DNA of 64,000 nucleotides from JACCXE01 sp963718605 (GCA_963718605.1 OY970363.1:124001-188000); one strand, 5' to 3'. Shown: positions 24,662 to 33,628, counted from the stretch's first letter. The notes: a model not told the origin generated them from the letters alone. Translations and numbers: made by a program.

Positions 24662-24678
24662 ACTACGTAGATAGTAGT
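24662..24678. promoter_or_regulatory. Inverted repeat upstream of sufB, possible operator
   Basis: ACTAC (24662-24666) and GTAGT (24674-24678) flank a 7-base spacer, 24 bases upstream of the sufB start. The region includes a CTACGTAG palindrome. Position fits a regulator site for sufB, but I cannot assign the regulator. Confidence 0.35.
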
Positions 24679-24684
24679 AAACCC

Positions 24685-24707
24685 ACGGACCCTCCGGAAT
24701 AGTCCGT
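24685..24707 (-). terminator. Hairpin after the ABC exporter genes
   Basis: ACGGAC (24685-24690) and GTCCGT (24702-24707) form a 6-bp stem with an 11-base loop, directly after the stop codon at 24709 in the direction of transcription. No T-run follows, so termination strength is uncertain. Confidence 0.4.
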
Positions 24708-24708
24708 A

Positions 24709-26505
24709 TTAGCTGGCTGCTTGGCCACTCCAGGAGCCGAACAGGGCGGCGTAGGCGCCGGCGCGGCGGACCAGGTCCGAATGGGTGCCCATCTCGACAA
24801 TGCCGCCCCGATCCACGACCGCGACCATGTCGGCTCGCTCGGCGGTGGACAGGCGGTGCGCGATCACGATCACCGTCTTGCCCTCCATCAGCTTGGTGAG
24901 GGCCACCTCGACCTCGACCTCGGTGCCGGGGTCCAGCGACGACGTCGCCTCGTCGAGCACCAAGATCTCGCTGTCGGCCAGCGCCGCCCGGGCGAGTGAT
25001 ACGAGCTGGCGTTCGCCCGCCGAGAAGCGCGATCCGCGCTCGCGCACTTCGGTGTGCAGCCCGTCCTCCATCCCGATGAAGTGATCCAGCACGCCGATGC
25101 GGGCCATGGCGGCGGCGACCTCGTCGTCGGTGGCGTCGGGTCGGGCCAGGCGCACGTTGTCGAGGATTGTGCCTTGGAATAGGTAGCCCTCTTGCGGCAC
25201 GACGGTGAACCGGTCACGCATCGAGGCAAACGACGCGTCGCGCAGGTCGACGCCGCCGTAGGTGACCTTCCCATCCAGCGGGTCGTACATGCGCGACAGC
25301 AATTTCGCGAGGGTCGACTTGCCGGCGCCGGTTGGTCCCACCAACGCCAGGCGCTCCCCCGGCTTGATCGTGATGCTCACCCGATCCAGCACCTTCGGGC
25401 CGGTCGGGCTGTATCCGAACGTGAGGTCGGCCGCCTCGAGGATGCCCGTGGCCGGCAGGTCGACGGCGGCTTGGCGCTCTTGCACCGGCGACGGGGTATC
25501 GAGCACGCCGAACAACTTGTTCAAGGCCGCGCCGGCCGACTGCAACATGTTGAACAACTGGCTCAGCTGCTGGACAGGGTCGAACAGGTTCTGGAGATAC
25601 AGAACGAACAGAATGATCGTGCCCAGCGTGATCCGGCCTGAGTGCACGAAGATGCCGCCGATCCCGACCACGATCGCCAGCGCGGCGTTGCCGGCGAGTT
25701 CGACCACCGGGAAGTAAATCGCGGAGATCTTCACCGCGTACGAATAGGCGTCGAGCTGCTCTTGGTTGTGATGCGCGAAACGCTTCTCGTTCGCGGCTTC
25801 CCGGCCGAAGGCTTGGATGACGCGCACGCCCGACACGCCTTCTTGGAAGGTCGACAGCGTCTGACCGATGCGATCGCGCACCACGAGATAGGCGCGGTTG
25901 GAGTTTCGTTGGAACTGCACGCTCGCGATCACGACGAGCGGCAAGGACGCCAGACACAACAGCGCGAGCACCGGTGAAATGAGCAGGAGCGCCGTGATGG
26001 TGCCGATCAGCAGCAGCCCGCTCGTGACGAACGCTATGAGGCCCTGCTGCACGAGTTCTTGCAGCGAGTCGATGTCGCTGGTCATGCGGGCGACGAGCTT
26101 GCCGGTCTGCTGCGTGTCGTAGAACCCCAGCGACATCTGCATCAGGTGATCGAAGACCCGTTCGCGCATGTCGCGCAAGAAGCTTTCGCCGATGCGGTTG
26201 ACGAGCAGGATCTGCGCACGGGACAGGATCAGCACGGCCACCGCGGAGATCGCGAATCCGATCGCGGCGCGGTTCAACGCCGACGCGCTACCCGCCCGGG
26301 TCAGCGTTGGTAGACCCTGGTCGACGCCGTAGCGGATCGTCAGCGGCGCCGCGATCGTCGCCAGCGTCCACAGAATCAACACGGCCACGCACAACGCGAC
26401 TTGGCCGCGGTAGGGGCGCAACATGCGGAACGCGCGCCGCAGCAGGTTGCCGGTCTCGCCCTTCTTGAGTCGGTCTTCCTCCTCGACGGCGTGGCTACTC
26501 CACAT
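24709..26505 (-). CDS. Multidrug-type ABC exporter half-transporter (permease + ATPase)
   Basis: 598 residues. Six-helix type I exporter domain (residues ~35-330) and ATPase domain (~350-590) with Walker A GPTGAGKST, signature FSAGERQLV and Walker B ILVLDEATSSLDP, H-loop IAHRLST. It pairs with the preceding gene, joined by a one-base TGATG overlap, so the two would form a heterodimer like BmrCD/TM287-288. In this subunit the residue after Walker B is Glu (LDEA), so it has an intact catalytic site. The N-terminal SHAVEEEDRLKKGE is a charged lead-in. Substrate unknown. Confidence 0.9.
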   Translation of the reverse strand: MWSSHAVEEEDRLKKGETGNLLRRAFRMLRPYRGQVALCVAVLILWTLATIAAPLTIRYGVDQGLPTLTRAGSASALNRAAIGFAISAVAVLILSRAQILLVNRIGESFLRDMRERVFDHLMQMSLGFYDTQQTGKLVARMTSDIDSLQELVQQGLIAFVTSGLLLIGTITALLLISPVLALLCLASLPLVVIASVQFQRNSNRAYLVVRDRIGQTLSTFQEGVSGVRVIQAFGREAANEKRFAHHNQEQLDAYSYAVKISAIYFPVVELAGNAALAIVVGIGGIFVHSGRITLGTIILFVLYLQNLFDPVQQLSQLFNMLQSAGAALNKLFGVLDTPSPVQERQAAVDLPATGILEAADLTFGYSPTGPKVLDRVSITIKPGERLALVGPTGAGKSTLAKLLSRMYDPLDGKVTYGGVDLRDASFASMRDRFTVVPQEGYLFQGTILDNVRLARPDATDDEVAAAMARIGVLDHFIGMEDGLHTEVRERGSRFSAGERQLVSLARAALADSEILVLDEATSSLDPGTEVEVEVALTKLMEGKTVIVIAHRLSTAERADMVAVVDRGGIVEMGTHSDLVRRAGAYAALFGSWSGQAAS

Positions 26506-28268
26506 CAGGCGGCCACGCCTTCGGCTTGGGCCAGCACTTCGCGGTAGCGCGCGCTGGTGCGCAACAGCTCTGTGTGCGTGCCTTCGGCGACGATGCGACC
26601 CTCGTCGAGGAGCACGACTCGGTCAGCGAGCGCGATGGTGGCGGGGCGATGCGCGATCACGATCGTCGTACGGCCCTTCATCACCGTCTTCAGCGCGTCG
26701 CGAATCTCGTGTTCTTTCGTGGGGTCCACCGAGCTCGTGGCGTCGTCGAGGATGAGCACGCGTGGGTCGGCCAGGATGGCCCGGGCCAAAGCGATCCGCT
26801 GGCGTTGACCGCCCGACAACGAGAAGCCGCGTTCGCCCAGCTCGGTGGCGTAGCCGTTCGGCAACTCACGGATGAAGTCGTGGGCGCCCGCAAGCGAGGC
26901 GGCGGCCTCGATCCGTTCTTGGGTCGCGTCGGGGTCGGCGAACGCGATGTTGGCGGCGACGGTGTCGCCGAACAGGAACGTGTCCTCGAAGACAATGCCG
27001 ACTGCGGTACGCAGTTCGTTCAGCTTGATGTCGCGGATGTCGACGCCGTCGAGGGTGATCGAGCCGGCGTCAACCTCGTAGAAGCGGGGCAACAGTCGGG
27101 CGACGGTGGTCTTGCCGCAGCCGGTGGGGCCAACGAGGGCGACCGCTTCGCCCGCCTTGACCGTGAGGCTCAGCTTCTCGAGCACGGAGCGCTCGGCCTC
27201 GGGCGAGTAGCCGAAGCTGACCTGATCGAACACCACATCGCCGTTGCCCGGGGGCAGTGACACGGCGCCGGGCTTGTTCACGATGGCCGGCTCGGTCACG
27301 AGGATTTCCTGGATGCGTTGCGCGGCGGCGACGGCCCGCTGGCCTTGCGCGACGAGCTGCCCCGTCATGCGCAACGGAAAGATCAGCATGTTCACGTAGA
27401 GCAGGAAGCCGGCGAGGTCTCCGACGTTCATACGACCGTCGAGCACCTGATGACCGCCGTACCAAACCACGGCGAGGATGCCGAGGGCGGGAATGAAGTC
27501 GAGCAAGGGCATGAATCCGGCGCGCACGCGGCCCGCATAGATCGCGCGGTTGTACACACGAGCGGCCGTGGCCTTCATGCGCGCTGACTGCACGCCTTCG
27601 GCCCCGAAACCCTTCACTACCCGGATGCCCGTGACCGTTTCCTCCACGGAGGTGGACACACCGGCGAGTTCTTGCTGTAGCTCCATCGACACGGGGTGAA
27701 TCCGCTTCGAGAACCGATTGGCCATGTAGTTGAGGAACGGGAGCGGCGCGAGCGCCAACAACGCCAGCTTGAGATTGATGACCATCACCATGATCGCGAC
27801 GAGCACGATCGTCAGCAGATTCGAGAACGTGATCGGGATCATCACGATGAAGCCCTGGATCTGTTGCAGATCGGTGGCCGCGCGCGACATCAACTGACCG
27901 GTCTGGGACTGGTCGTGGAAGGCGAAGTGGAGACGCTGAAGGTGTGCGAACAGCTTCAGGCGCAGGTCCGTCTCGACGCGATAGGCCACGCCGAACGCGA
28001 GGTAGCGGCGCATGCCGGTGCAAATCCCCGACACGGAAGCTACGAGAACGATCCCGATGGTCCAGTTCCGGAGCGCGTTGGGCTCGCTGTTCTCGATCCC
28101 GTGATGAATTCCCTGGCGCGCCATGAAGGGCAACGCCACTTTCGCGAGAGTCCAGATCAGGCCGGCGAGCACTCCGAAGAACACGGCGGCCCGCTGCGTG
28201 CGGACTGTTCTCAGTAGTAAGCGCCAGCCGTCAGAACGCGCGACCCCAGCCGATTGTGTTGACGACAC
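26505..28268 (-). CDS. Multidrug-type ABC exporter half-transporter, partner subunit
   Basis: 587 residues. Exporter membrane domain (~20-320) and ATPase domain (~345-580) with Walker A GPTGCGKTT, signature LSGGQRQRI and Walker B VLILDDATSSVDP. The residue after the Walker B Asp is Asp rather than Glu (LDDA), the hallmark of a degenerate ATP site in heterodimeric exporters, while the next gene has the normal LDEA. This pattern, plus the TGATG overlap, strongly supports an asymmetric heterodimer. It is divergent from the oligopeptidase gene across about 75 bases. Confidence 0.9.
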   Translation of the reverse strand: MSSTQSAGVARSDGWRLLLRTVRTQRAAVFFGVLAGLIWTLAKVALPFMARQGIHHGIENSEPNALRNWTIGIVLVASVSGICTGMRRYLAFGVAYRVETDLRLKLFAHLQRLHFAFHDQSQTGQLMSRAATDLQQIQGFIVMIPITFSNLLTIVLVAIMVMVINLKLALLALAPLPFLNYMANRFSKRIHPVSMELQQELAGVSTSVEETVTGIRVVKGFGAEGVQSARMKATAARVYNRAIYAGRVRAGFMPLLDFIPALGILAVVWYGGHQVLDGRMNVGDLAGFLLYVNMLIFPLRMTGQLVAQGQRAVAAAQRIQEILVTEPAIVNKPGAVSLPPGNGDVVFDQVSFGYSPEAERSVLEKLSLTVKAGEAVALVGPTGCGKTTVARLLPRFYEVDAGSITLDGVDIRDIKLNELRTAVGIVFEDTFLFGDTVAANIAFADPDATQERIEAAASLAGAHDFIRELPNGYATELGERGFSLSGGQRQRIALARAILADPRVLILDDATSSVDPTKEHEIRDALKTVMKGRTTIVIAHRPATIALADRVVLLDEGRIVAEGTHTELLRTSARYREVLAQAEGVAA

Positions 28269-28342
28269 GAGTCGATCCTACCGAGGTAGCGATACCGGCG
28301 TTATTTGAATAGAGCGGGTTCTTCGCACGCGAGGATGAGTTG

Positions 28343-30400
28343 GTGAGGATCCCTGAACCGCCGTATGCCGAAGTTCGTCCGACCGAGCTGAGCGCCTTCG
28401 GCGACACGCGTGTCGATAACTACTACTGGCTACGCGACCGCGAAAGCGCGGAGGTCATCAAGTACCTGGAGGACGAGAACGCGTACACGGAGGCCGTGCT
28501 CGAGCCGCTCGGCGAGCTGCGCCAGCGCCTCTTCGACACGATCAAGGAACGGACGCAGGAGAACGACACCTCGCCTCCGGTGCCGCGGCGCGCGTGGGAG
28601 TACTACTCACGCACAAAGGAGGGCGCCCAGTACGGCGACTCGTGTCGGCGACCGCGCGGCGGAGGCGACGAGGTCGTCTTGCTCGACCGCAACGCCATGG
28701 CTGAAGGCCACGACTACCTGTCCGCACCGGGGCCGCGCATCAGCCCGAACGACGAACTCGGCCTCTACGCGACGGACTTCGACGGCTCCGAGAAGTACAC
28801 GATCCGCGTGCGCAACCTCGTTACCGGTGAGGACCTCCCCGACACCGCGGCGAACTCGAACAGCGGCTGCGCGTGGATCACAGACGACGTGTTCGTCTAC
28901 GTCGTGCTTGACGACACGCACCGTCCCTATCAAGTGAAGCGTCACATCCTCGGCACCGACTCGACTGCCGACGAAGTGATCTACGAGGACCTCGACGAAC
29001 GCTTCTTCGTCGGCGCCAGCCGAACGTTGTCGGGCCGGTTCGTAATTGTCGGGTCGGGCAGCAAGCTCACCTCGGAGTACTGGTACATCCCAACTGCCGC
29101 ACCTATGAGCGCACCGGCGGTGATCTCACCGCGCGAACACGACGTCGACTACACGGTCGTCGACGACGGTACGCAGTGGGTGATCGTCACCAACGCCGAC
29201 GGGGCGGAAGATTTCAAGGTGGTCGTGGCGCCGATCGACAACGGCGGCCGCGCCAACTGGACTGATCTGGTTCCGCACCGCCCGGGCACCCGGGTGCTCG
29301 GGGTCGAGGCGTTCAGCACGTTCATGGCCGTCGCCGAGCGGGGAGATGCGCTCACCTACGTGCGCATTGTCGACGGGGCTACCGGCGAACAACATGTCAT
29401 TGAGCAGACCGAGGCCGTCTACACCGCTGAACTCGACGCCAACGCCGAGTTCGAGACACCGGTGGTGCGCTACACGTTCGAGTCGCTCAACACACCCGTC
29501 ACCTGGATCGACTACGACGTCGCGTCGCGTAGCGGCACCGTGATCAAACAACAAGAGGTGCTAGGCGACATCGACTTGGGCGACTACGTCACCGAGCGTG
29601 ACTGGGCGACAGCCAACGACGGCACGCGCGTGCCGTTGTCGATCATTCACCGGAAGGATTTCGTGAAGGACGGCAGTGCCCCCGGACTGCTGTACGGCTA
29701 CGGCTCGTACGAGATCTCGATCGACCCGAACTTCTCGATCGCGCGCCTCAACCTCGTCGACCGCGGACTGGTGTGGGCAATCGCACATGTCCGCGGCGGC
29801 GGTGAAATGGGCCGCGGCTGGTACGAGAACGGCAAGATGCTGAAAAAGCGCAACACGTTCACCGACTTCCTCGCGTGCGCGCGCCACATGATCGACTCGG
29901 GCTGGGTGGCCAAGGACAAGTTGGCGATCCGCGGCGGCTCGGCCGGTGGTCTGCTGATGGGCGCGGTCACGAACATGGCTCCCGAGTTGTTCAACACTGT
30001 CGTCGCTGAGGTGCCCTTCGTCGATGTGGTGACGACCATGTCGGACGAGACGATCCCGCTAACGGTCACCGAGTGGGAAGAGTGGGGCAACCCGCGCGAC
30101 AACGCGGACGACTACCAGTACATGAAGTCGTATTCACCCGTCGACAACGTCGAGGAGAAGGATTACCCGGCGATCTACGTCGAGGCCGGCCTCAACGACC
30201 CGCGCGTCCAGTACTGGGAGCCGGCCAAGTGGGTGGCCAAGCTCCGCGTCACCAAGACCGACGACCGGCCGCTGGTGCTCAAGACCGAAATGGGCGCGGG
30301 CCACGGCGGTCCGTCCGGCCGCTACCAGGCCTGGGACGACGAAGCGCGCGTGCAGGCGTTCATCCTCAATCAGCTAGGGGTGGATGGCCCTCGTCCTTAG
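28343..30400 (+). CDS. ptrB: Oligopeptidase B (prolyl oligopeptidase family, S9A)
   Basis: 685 residues from GTG 28343; TTG 28340 is also in frame, but the GAGGA at 28331-28335 is better spaced for the GTG. The N-terminal PYAEVRPTELSAFGDTRVDNYYWLRD is the family's opening segment, followed by a seven-bladed propeller and the C-terminal hydrolase domain. Catalytic Ser is in GGSAGGLLMG (~residue 534), Asp in NDPRVQYWEP (~620) and His in GAGHGG (~655). It cleaves short peptides after basic residues in the cytosol. The last 35 bases overlap the convergent RmlC-like gene. Confidence 0.92.
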   Translation: MRIPEPPYAEVRPTELSAFGDTRVDNYYWLRDRESAEVIKYLEDENAYTEAVLEPLGELRQRLFDTIKERTQENDTSPPVPRRAWEYYSRTKEGAQYGDSCRRPRGGGDEVVLLDRNAMAEGHDYLSAPGPRISPNDELGLYATDFDGSEKYTIRVRNLVTGEDLPDTAANSNSGCAWITDDVFVYVVLDDTHRPYQVKRHILGTDSTADEVIYEDLDERFFVGASRTLSGRFVIVGSGSKLTSEYWYIPTAAPMSAPAVISPREHDVDYTVVDDGTQWVIVTNADGAEDFKVVVAPIDNGGRANWTDLVPHRPGTRVLGVEAFSTFMAVAERGDALTYVRIVDGATGEQHVIEQTEAVYTAELDANAEFETPVVRYTFESLNTPVTWIDYDVASRSGTVIKQQEVLGDIDLGDYVTERDWATANDGTRVPLSIIHRKDFVKDGSAPGLLYGYGSYEISIDPNFSIARLNLVDRGLVWAIAHVRGGGEMGRGWYENGKMLKKRNTFTDFLACARHMIDSGWVAKDKLAIRGGSAGGLLMGAVTNMAPELFNTVVAEVPFVDVVTTMSDETIPLTVTEWEEWGNPRDNADDYQYMKSYSPVDNVEEKDYPAIYVEAGLNDPRVQYWEPAKWVAKLRVTKTDDRPLVLKTEMGAGHGGPSGRYQAWDDEARVQAFILNQLGVDGPRP

Positions 30401-30893
30401 CCGACACGATCGCCGGTGACACCGGCCACTGGATCGCAAGCGTCGGATCCCGATACGAAATAAGCGTGTACTGCGCGTCGGGCGACCAGTGCTGGTTCAC
30501 CAGGTAGCCGTACACGCCACCCGCTGAGGTGACTTGATACGAGTTGCCCAGACCCCGCGACACAAACAGCGCGTTCGCTTCGTTGAGGGTGAAGGTCTCG
30601 TACTGCTTGTATGTCGTCGAGTCGGATCGCAGATCAACGATTGCGGCGAACGCCTCGCCCGCGATCATGTGCACGTACTTGTCCCATGGCTCGGCGTGAA
30701 TGCCGCGCAGCGTGCCGCGCGCGTTGTTCTCGCTGATGTTCCACTGCACAGGCCCGAGGTCCGGCAGGCCCAGACCCGTGAGCTTTTCGGCTTGAAACAC
30801 CTCGCGGAAGGATCCGCGGTCGTCGCGGTTGACGACGAGCGACACTTCGTAAAGCCCCGCGATCGCGCACGCACGCACCTTCAGCTCGCTCAT
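30366..30893 (-). CDS. dTDP-4-dehydrorhamnose 3,5-epimerase (RmlC)-like cupin
   Basis: 175 residues. RDDRGSFREVFQAEKLTGLG and ARGTLRGIHAEPWDKYVHMI carry the conserved Arg and catalytic His of RmlC; VDLRSDSTTYKQ and YGYLVNQHWSP follow, with the catalytic Tyr position apparently kept. It lacks rmlA, B or D neighbours, so the sugar substrate and exact reaction (3,5-epimerase, 3-epimerase or 3,4-isomerase) are open. It is the last gene of a minus-strand group, 45 bases after the MauE-like gene with a hairpin between them. Confidence 0.8.
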   Translation of the reverse strand: MSELKVRACAIAGLYEVSLVVNRDDRGSFREVFQAEKLTGLGLPDLGPVQWNISENNARGTLRGIHAEPWDKYVHMIAGEAFAAIVDLRSDSTTYKQYETFTLNEANALFVSRGLGNSYQVTSAGGVYGYLVNQHWSPDAQYTLISYRDPTLAIQWPVSPAIVSAKDEGHPPLAD

Positions 30894-30931
30894 ACTGCGA
30901 GCGTAAGCGAGCCATCAATATCGCCTCGCTC

Positions 30932-30951
30932 TAACGTCCTAAAGGACGTTA
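30932..30951. terminator. 8-bp inverted repeat at the MauE-like stop codon
   Basis: TAACGTCC (30932-30939) and GGACGTTA (30944-30951) around a TAAA loop. It spans the stop codon of the MauE-like gene and lies 39 bases upstream of the RmlC-like start, so it may be an attenuator or terminator that separates the two genes. Confidence 0.5.
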
Positions 30952-31298
30952 ACGATTGCCATCACGAGCAGGACAGCGTTGCGCGCGACGGTGCGCCACG
31001 TGATGGGCGTCGCCGCCCGTCCGAAGCACGCGCACGGCGGCGCGTCGGGCTTGCTGATCTGCACCAACAACACGCCCGTGTAGAGGAGCAACAAGCCGAG
31101 CGCGGCCTCGGGCATCAGCCGAAGGCCCGTGATCAGCCCCGCGCCGATCAGCAACTCGACGACGGGAGTTGGCGCCGTGACTGCAAACGGCAGACCTAAG
31201 GCGTGCGCGGTGTCGCGACCCCAGTTGCGTACCGACAGCTTGGTGACGCCAGCGATGACCAGGACCACTCCGAGCAGCACTCGGACGGCGACCGCCAT
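30939..31298 (-). CDS. MauE/DoxX-like small membrane protein
   Basis: 119 residues with four hydrophobic helices. VLLGVVLVIAGVTKLS at the N-terminus and PPCACFGRAATPITWRTVAR with a CxC pair near residue 88 match the MauE-type membrane proteins, which supply or transfer redox equivalents for periplasmic disulfide chemistry in methylamine dehydrogenase maturation. No methylamine genes are present, so a general thiol-redox role is more likely. It lies with no gap after the flavin reductase gene, consistent with a redox operon. Confidence 0.7.
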   Translation of the reverse strand: MAVAVRVLLGVVLVIAGVTKLSVRNWGRDTAHALGLPFAVTAPTPVVELLIGAGLITGLRLMPEAALGLLLLYTGVLLVQISKPDAPPCACFGRAATPITWRTVARNAVLLVMAIVNVL

Positions 31299-31811
31299 CT
31301 AGATGCTGAAGGAACCGAAGCCGGCGCGATAAAAGAGCAGCGGGCCCGCTTCGCCGCCACCGTCGCTCGTCGCCTCGCCGAGATCGAGCACGGAGATCAC
31401 CACGATCTCGTGGTCGCCCGCGGGGTACGTCGCTTCGATGCGCCCCTCGATCCATGCCAACGACCCATCGATGATGGGTGCGCCTGTGAGGTGCGATGCC
31501 TTCCAGCCAACGCCCGCGAACTTGTCGTCGCTCGGCGTCGCGAAGCCCCGGCACAGCGCTTCTTGGTCAGCGCCGAGGATATTGATGACCAGCCCGTCGG
31601 CCTTGGCAATGCGCGGCCAAGACGACGAGGTAAGCGCGGGTGACACGGCTACCAGCGGTGGGTCGATCGAAAGCGACAGGAAACTTTGGGCGGTAAAGCC
31701 GACCGGCTTGCCCGTGTCCGCGTCGATCGCCGTAACAATGCTTACGCCGGTTGCGAAATGGCCCATGACGCTTTTGAAGCGCCCGGCGTCGATCGTGTTC
31801 ACGACCGACAA
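31299..31811 (-). CDS. Flavin reductase-like (FMN-binding split barrel) protein
   Basis: 170 residues. FKSVMGHFATGVSIVTAID and GFTAQSFLSLSIDPPLVAVS (residues ~12-57) are the FMN-binding start of the HpaC/flavin-reductase family; SSSWPRIAKADGLVINIL and the terminal LLFYRAGFGSF complete it. Such proteins supply reduced flavin to two-component monooxygenases. No monooxygenase partner is adjacent. The gene sits between the metallo-hydrolase (1-base gap) and the MauE-like gene (no gap), so these three are probably cotranscribed. Confidence 0.85.
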   Translation of the reverse strand: MSVVNTIDAGRFKSVMGHFATGVSIVTAIDADTGKPVGFTAQSFLSLSIDPPLVAVSPALTSSSWPRIAKADGLVINILGADQEALCRGFATPSDDKFAGVGWKASHLTGAPIIDGSLAWIEGRIEATYPAGDHEIVVISVLDLGEATSDGGGEAGPLLFYRAGFGSFSI

Positions 31812-31812
31812 G

Positions 31813-32661
31813 CTACATATCTATTACTAGGCCCTCGTAGGTGCCGATGACATCGGGAATGCCCATCGCGCGCCCTTTGCACTTCGCATCTTCGATCAGT
31901 TCGTCCATCGTCTCGTCGCTGTGACCGGGATCGTGATGGAACATCGCGAACGTTTTTACGCCCGCGGCCTTGGCGATGCTCAGCGCGTAGTCGATCGTGC
32001 AGTGACCCCAATAGCTCTTCTGCGCGAACTCGGTCGGCGTGTACTGCGCGTCGTGAATCATGAGGTCGACGCCGTCGCACAGCTCCAACACACCTTCGTC
32101 GATCTGGCTCGTCGGCTGCGGGTTGTCGCCCGCGGTGTACGGCGCCTGGTGGTCGCTGATGTACGCGACGCTCACGCCGTCCCAGTCGAGGCGGTAACCA
32201 ACCGTCGGCCCGACGTGAGGAACGGGACGCACCAGCACCTTGGCGTTGCCGATTGACATCTCGTCGCTCATCACGTCGATGAAGCGGACGTCGCCTTGCA
32301 GTTGGCTGAAATGAATCGGGAAGTACGGCGGCTTCATCAATCCGCCGAAGACGTCCGCGAGCGTGCCCTCGGATTGGGCGGGGCCGTAAATATCGAGCTT
32401 GTTGCCCGGCACATGGATCTGCGGAAAGAACGGCAGGCCCTGCACGTGATCCCAGTGGATGTGGGTGACGAGGGCAGACGCGGAGAACGGTGAGATCGGA
32501 AGGGTCTCGCCAAGCAGGCGCAAGCCGGTACCGAGGTCGAACAGGATCGGCGCCTCACCGTGAACCTCGACCACGACAGAAGCGGTGTTGCCGCCGTATC
32601 GCACGTTGTCATCGCTGGGGCACGGGCAGCTGCCGCGTACGCCATGGAAGGTGACCTTCAG
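31813..32661 (-). CDS. Metallo-beta-lactamase-fold hydrolase with probable CTG start
   Basis: 282 residues if read from the CTG at 32661. The metal motif THIHWDHVQG (HxHxDH) is near residue 70, with further ligands in PVPHVGPT, SDHQAPY and MFHHDPGHSD. The conserved family opening KVTFHGVRGS lies upstream of the first normal start (GTG 32604), and an in-frame TAA precedes it by 11 codons with no ATG, GTG or TTG between. A GAGAGGGGG ribosome-binding site is suitably placed before the CTG. If the GTG were used, the first 19 conserved residues would be lost. Substrate unknown; the family includes phosphodiesterase- and RNase Z-like enzymes. Confidence 0.82.
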   Translation of the reverse strand: MKVTFHGVRGSCPCPSDDNVRYGGNTASVVVEVHGEAPILFDLGTGLRLLGETLPISPFSASALVTHIHWDHVQGLPFFPQIHVPGNKLDIYGPAQSEGTLADVFGGLMKPPYFPIHFSQLQGDVRFIDVMSDEMSIGNAKVLVRPVPHVGPTVGYRLDWDGVSVAYISDHQAPYTAGDNPQPTSQIDEGVLELCDGVDLMIHDAQYTPTEFAQKSYWGHCTIDYALSIAKAAGVKTFAMFHHDPGHSDETMDELIEDAKCKGRAMGIPDVIGTYEGLVIDM

Positions 32662-32719
32662 CGCCGTCCCCCCTCTCTTGTTTCCGGCAGGTTACCGCTT
32701 TGTCCGTCGCTTGCACCCT

Positions 32720-32737
32720 GTGTGACAAAGATCACAC
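32720..32737. promoter_or_regulatory. CRP/FNR-like palindromic site
   Basis: GTGTGA-n6-TCACAC, a perfect match to the TGTGA-n6-TCACA consensus of CRP-type regulators including mycobacterial Crp. It is about 60 bases upstream of the proposed start of the metallo-hydrolase operon and directly downstream of the mutY stop, so it is placed to act on the former. Confidence 0.6.
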
Positions 32738-32740
32738 GGG

Positions 32741-33628
32741 CTACGCGAGACACAGCGTTTCACTTGCTTGTTCCCACTTGGCCAGTCCGTCAGCCACGAC
32801 CGTCGTCGCGACCCGCACTGCGCGCTCCGGATCGTCGGTCCAACCCATCACTGCAGCAAGCGCGGCTGGGCTCGCCGGCACTGCGCCAGCTCGCAACGCA
32901 TTGACGAGTCGACCGCGGCCTTGCCGGTCCGAACCGTCAAACTTTGATTGGCGCTTCGGGATGCGCGCGCTGTTCTCGCTCGGATCCGGAGTCGCCTGGC
33001 CCAAGCTTCGCCAGCCGCATTGCGCCGTTAATGGGCACGCGCCACATTTCGGCGCGCGCTTCGTGCATACCGTCGCGCCGAGGTCAAGCACGGCTTGGTT
33101 CCATCGCCAGGGCTGGTCCGGCGGGGTGGCCTCATCAGCGCGCTGCTGCACCTCGTTGTTGGTTAACGCTCGCGCGGCGAGCCGGGCATGAACGCGGGCG
33201 GCGTTGACATCGACCACGCCGACTGGTTGCTCGAACGCGAACACCATCACGGCGCGCGCCGTGTAGGCCCCGATGCCGGGCAACGCTTGAAGTTCGGCGA
33301 GCGTGGAAGGCACATCGCCGCCGTGGCGGTCGGTAACTGCGATCGCGCAACGGTGCAGGTTCACGGCGCGGCGGTTGTAACCCATGCCGTGCCACGCGGT
33401 GACCACCGCGGCCTGCGGCGCGCGGGCACACGCCATGGGCGTCGGGAACTCCTCGAGGAACGCGGTCCACACCGGGATCACGCGGGCGACCTGCGTCTGC
33501 TGCAACATCACCTCGCTAACCAGGATCGCCCATGGGTCGCGCGTGTGCCGCCACGGCAGGTCGCGACCCTGCGCGTCGGCCCACGCGAGTAGCCGGCGCT
33601 GGGTGGGGGTTAGACGGCGCGACACCAA
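32741..33628 (-). CDS. mutY: A/G-specific adenine glycosylase
   Basis: 295 residues. Removes adenine mispaired with 8-oxoguanine. Catalytic Glu is in ILVSEVMLQQTQV (~40), the helix-hairpin-helix is LQALPGIGAYTARAV (~115) with the catalytic Asp in VVDVNAARV (~138), and the [4Fe-4S] loop is C-x6-C-x2-C-x5-C in CTKRAPKCGACPLTAQC (~190). The C-terminal domain is short, as in many actinobacterial MutY proteins, so recognition of 8-oxoG may rely on a reduced NUDIX-like part. The start (GTG 33628) overlaps the methyltransferase stop by 19 bases. Confidence 0.92.
   Translation of the reverse strand: MVSRRLTPTQRRLLAWADAQGRDLPWRHTRDPWAILVSEVMLQQTQVARVIPVWTAFLEEFPTPMACARAPQAAVVTAWHGMGYNRRAVNLHRCAIAVTDRHGGDVPSTLAELQALPGIGAYTARAVMVFAFEQPVGVVDVNAARVHARLAARALTNNEVQQRADEATPPDQPWRWNQAVLDLGATVCTKRAPKCGACPLTAQCGWRSLGQATPDPSENSARIPKRQSKFDGSDRQGRGRLVNALRAGAVPASPAALAAVMGWTDDPERAVRVATTVVADGLAKWEQASETLCLA

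Noticed and set aside
30366..30893. Loss of the catalytic Tyr in the RmlC-like protein
   Set aside because: HW replaces the YY of YYSP, but counting back, the general-acid Tyr appears to be the one in YGYLV, which is present.
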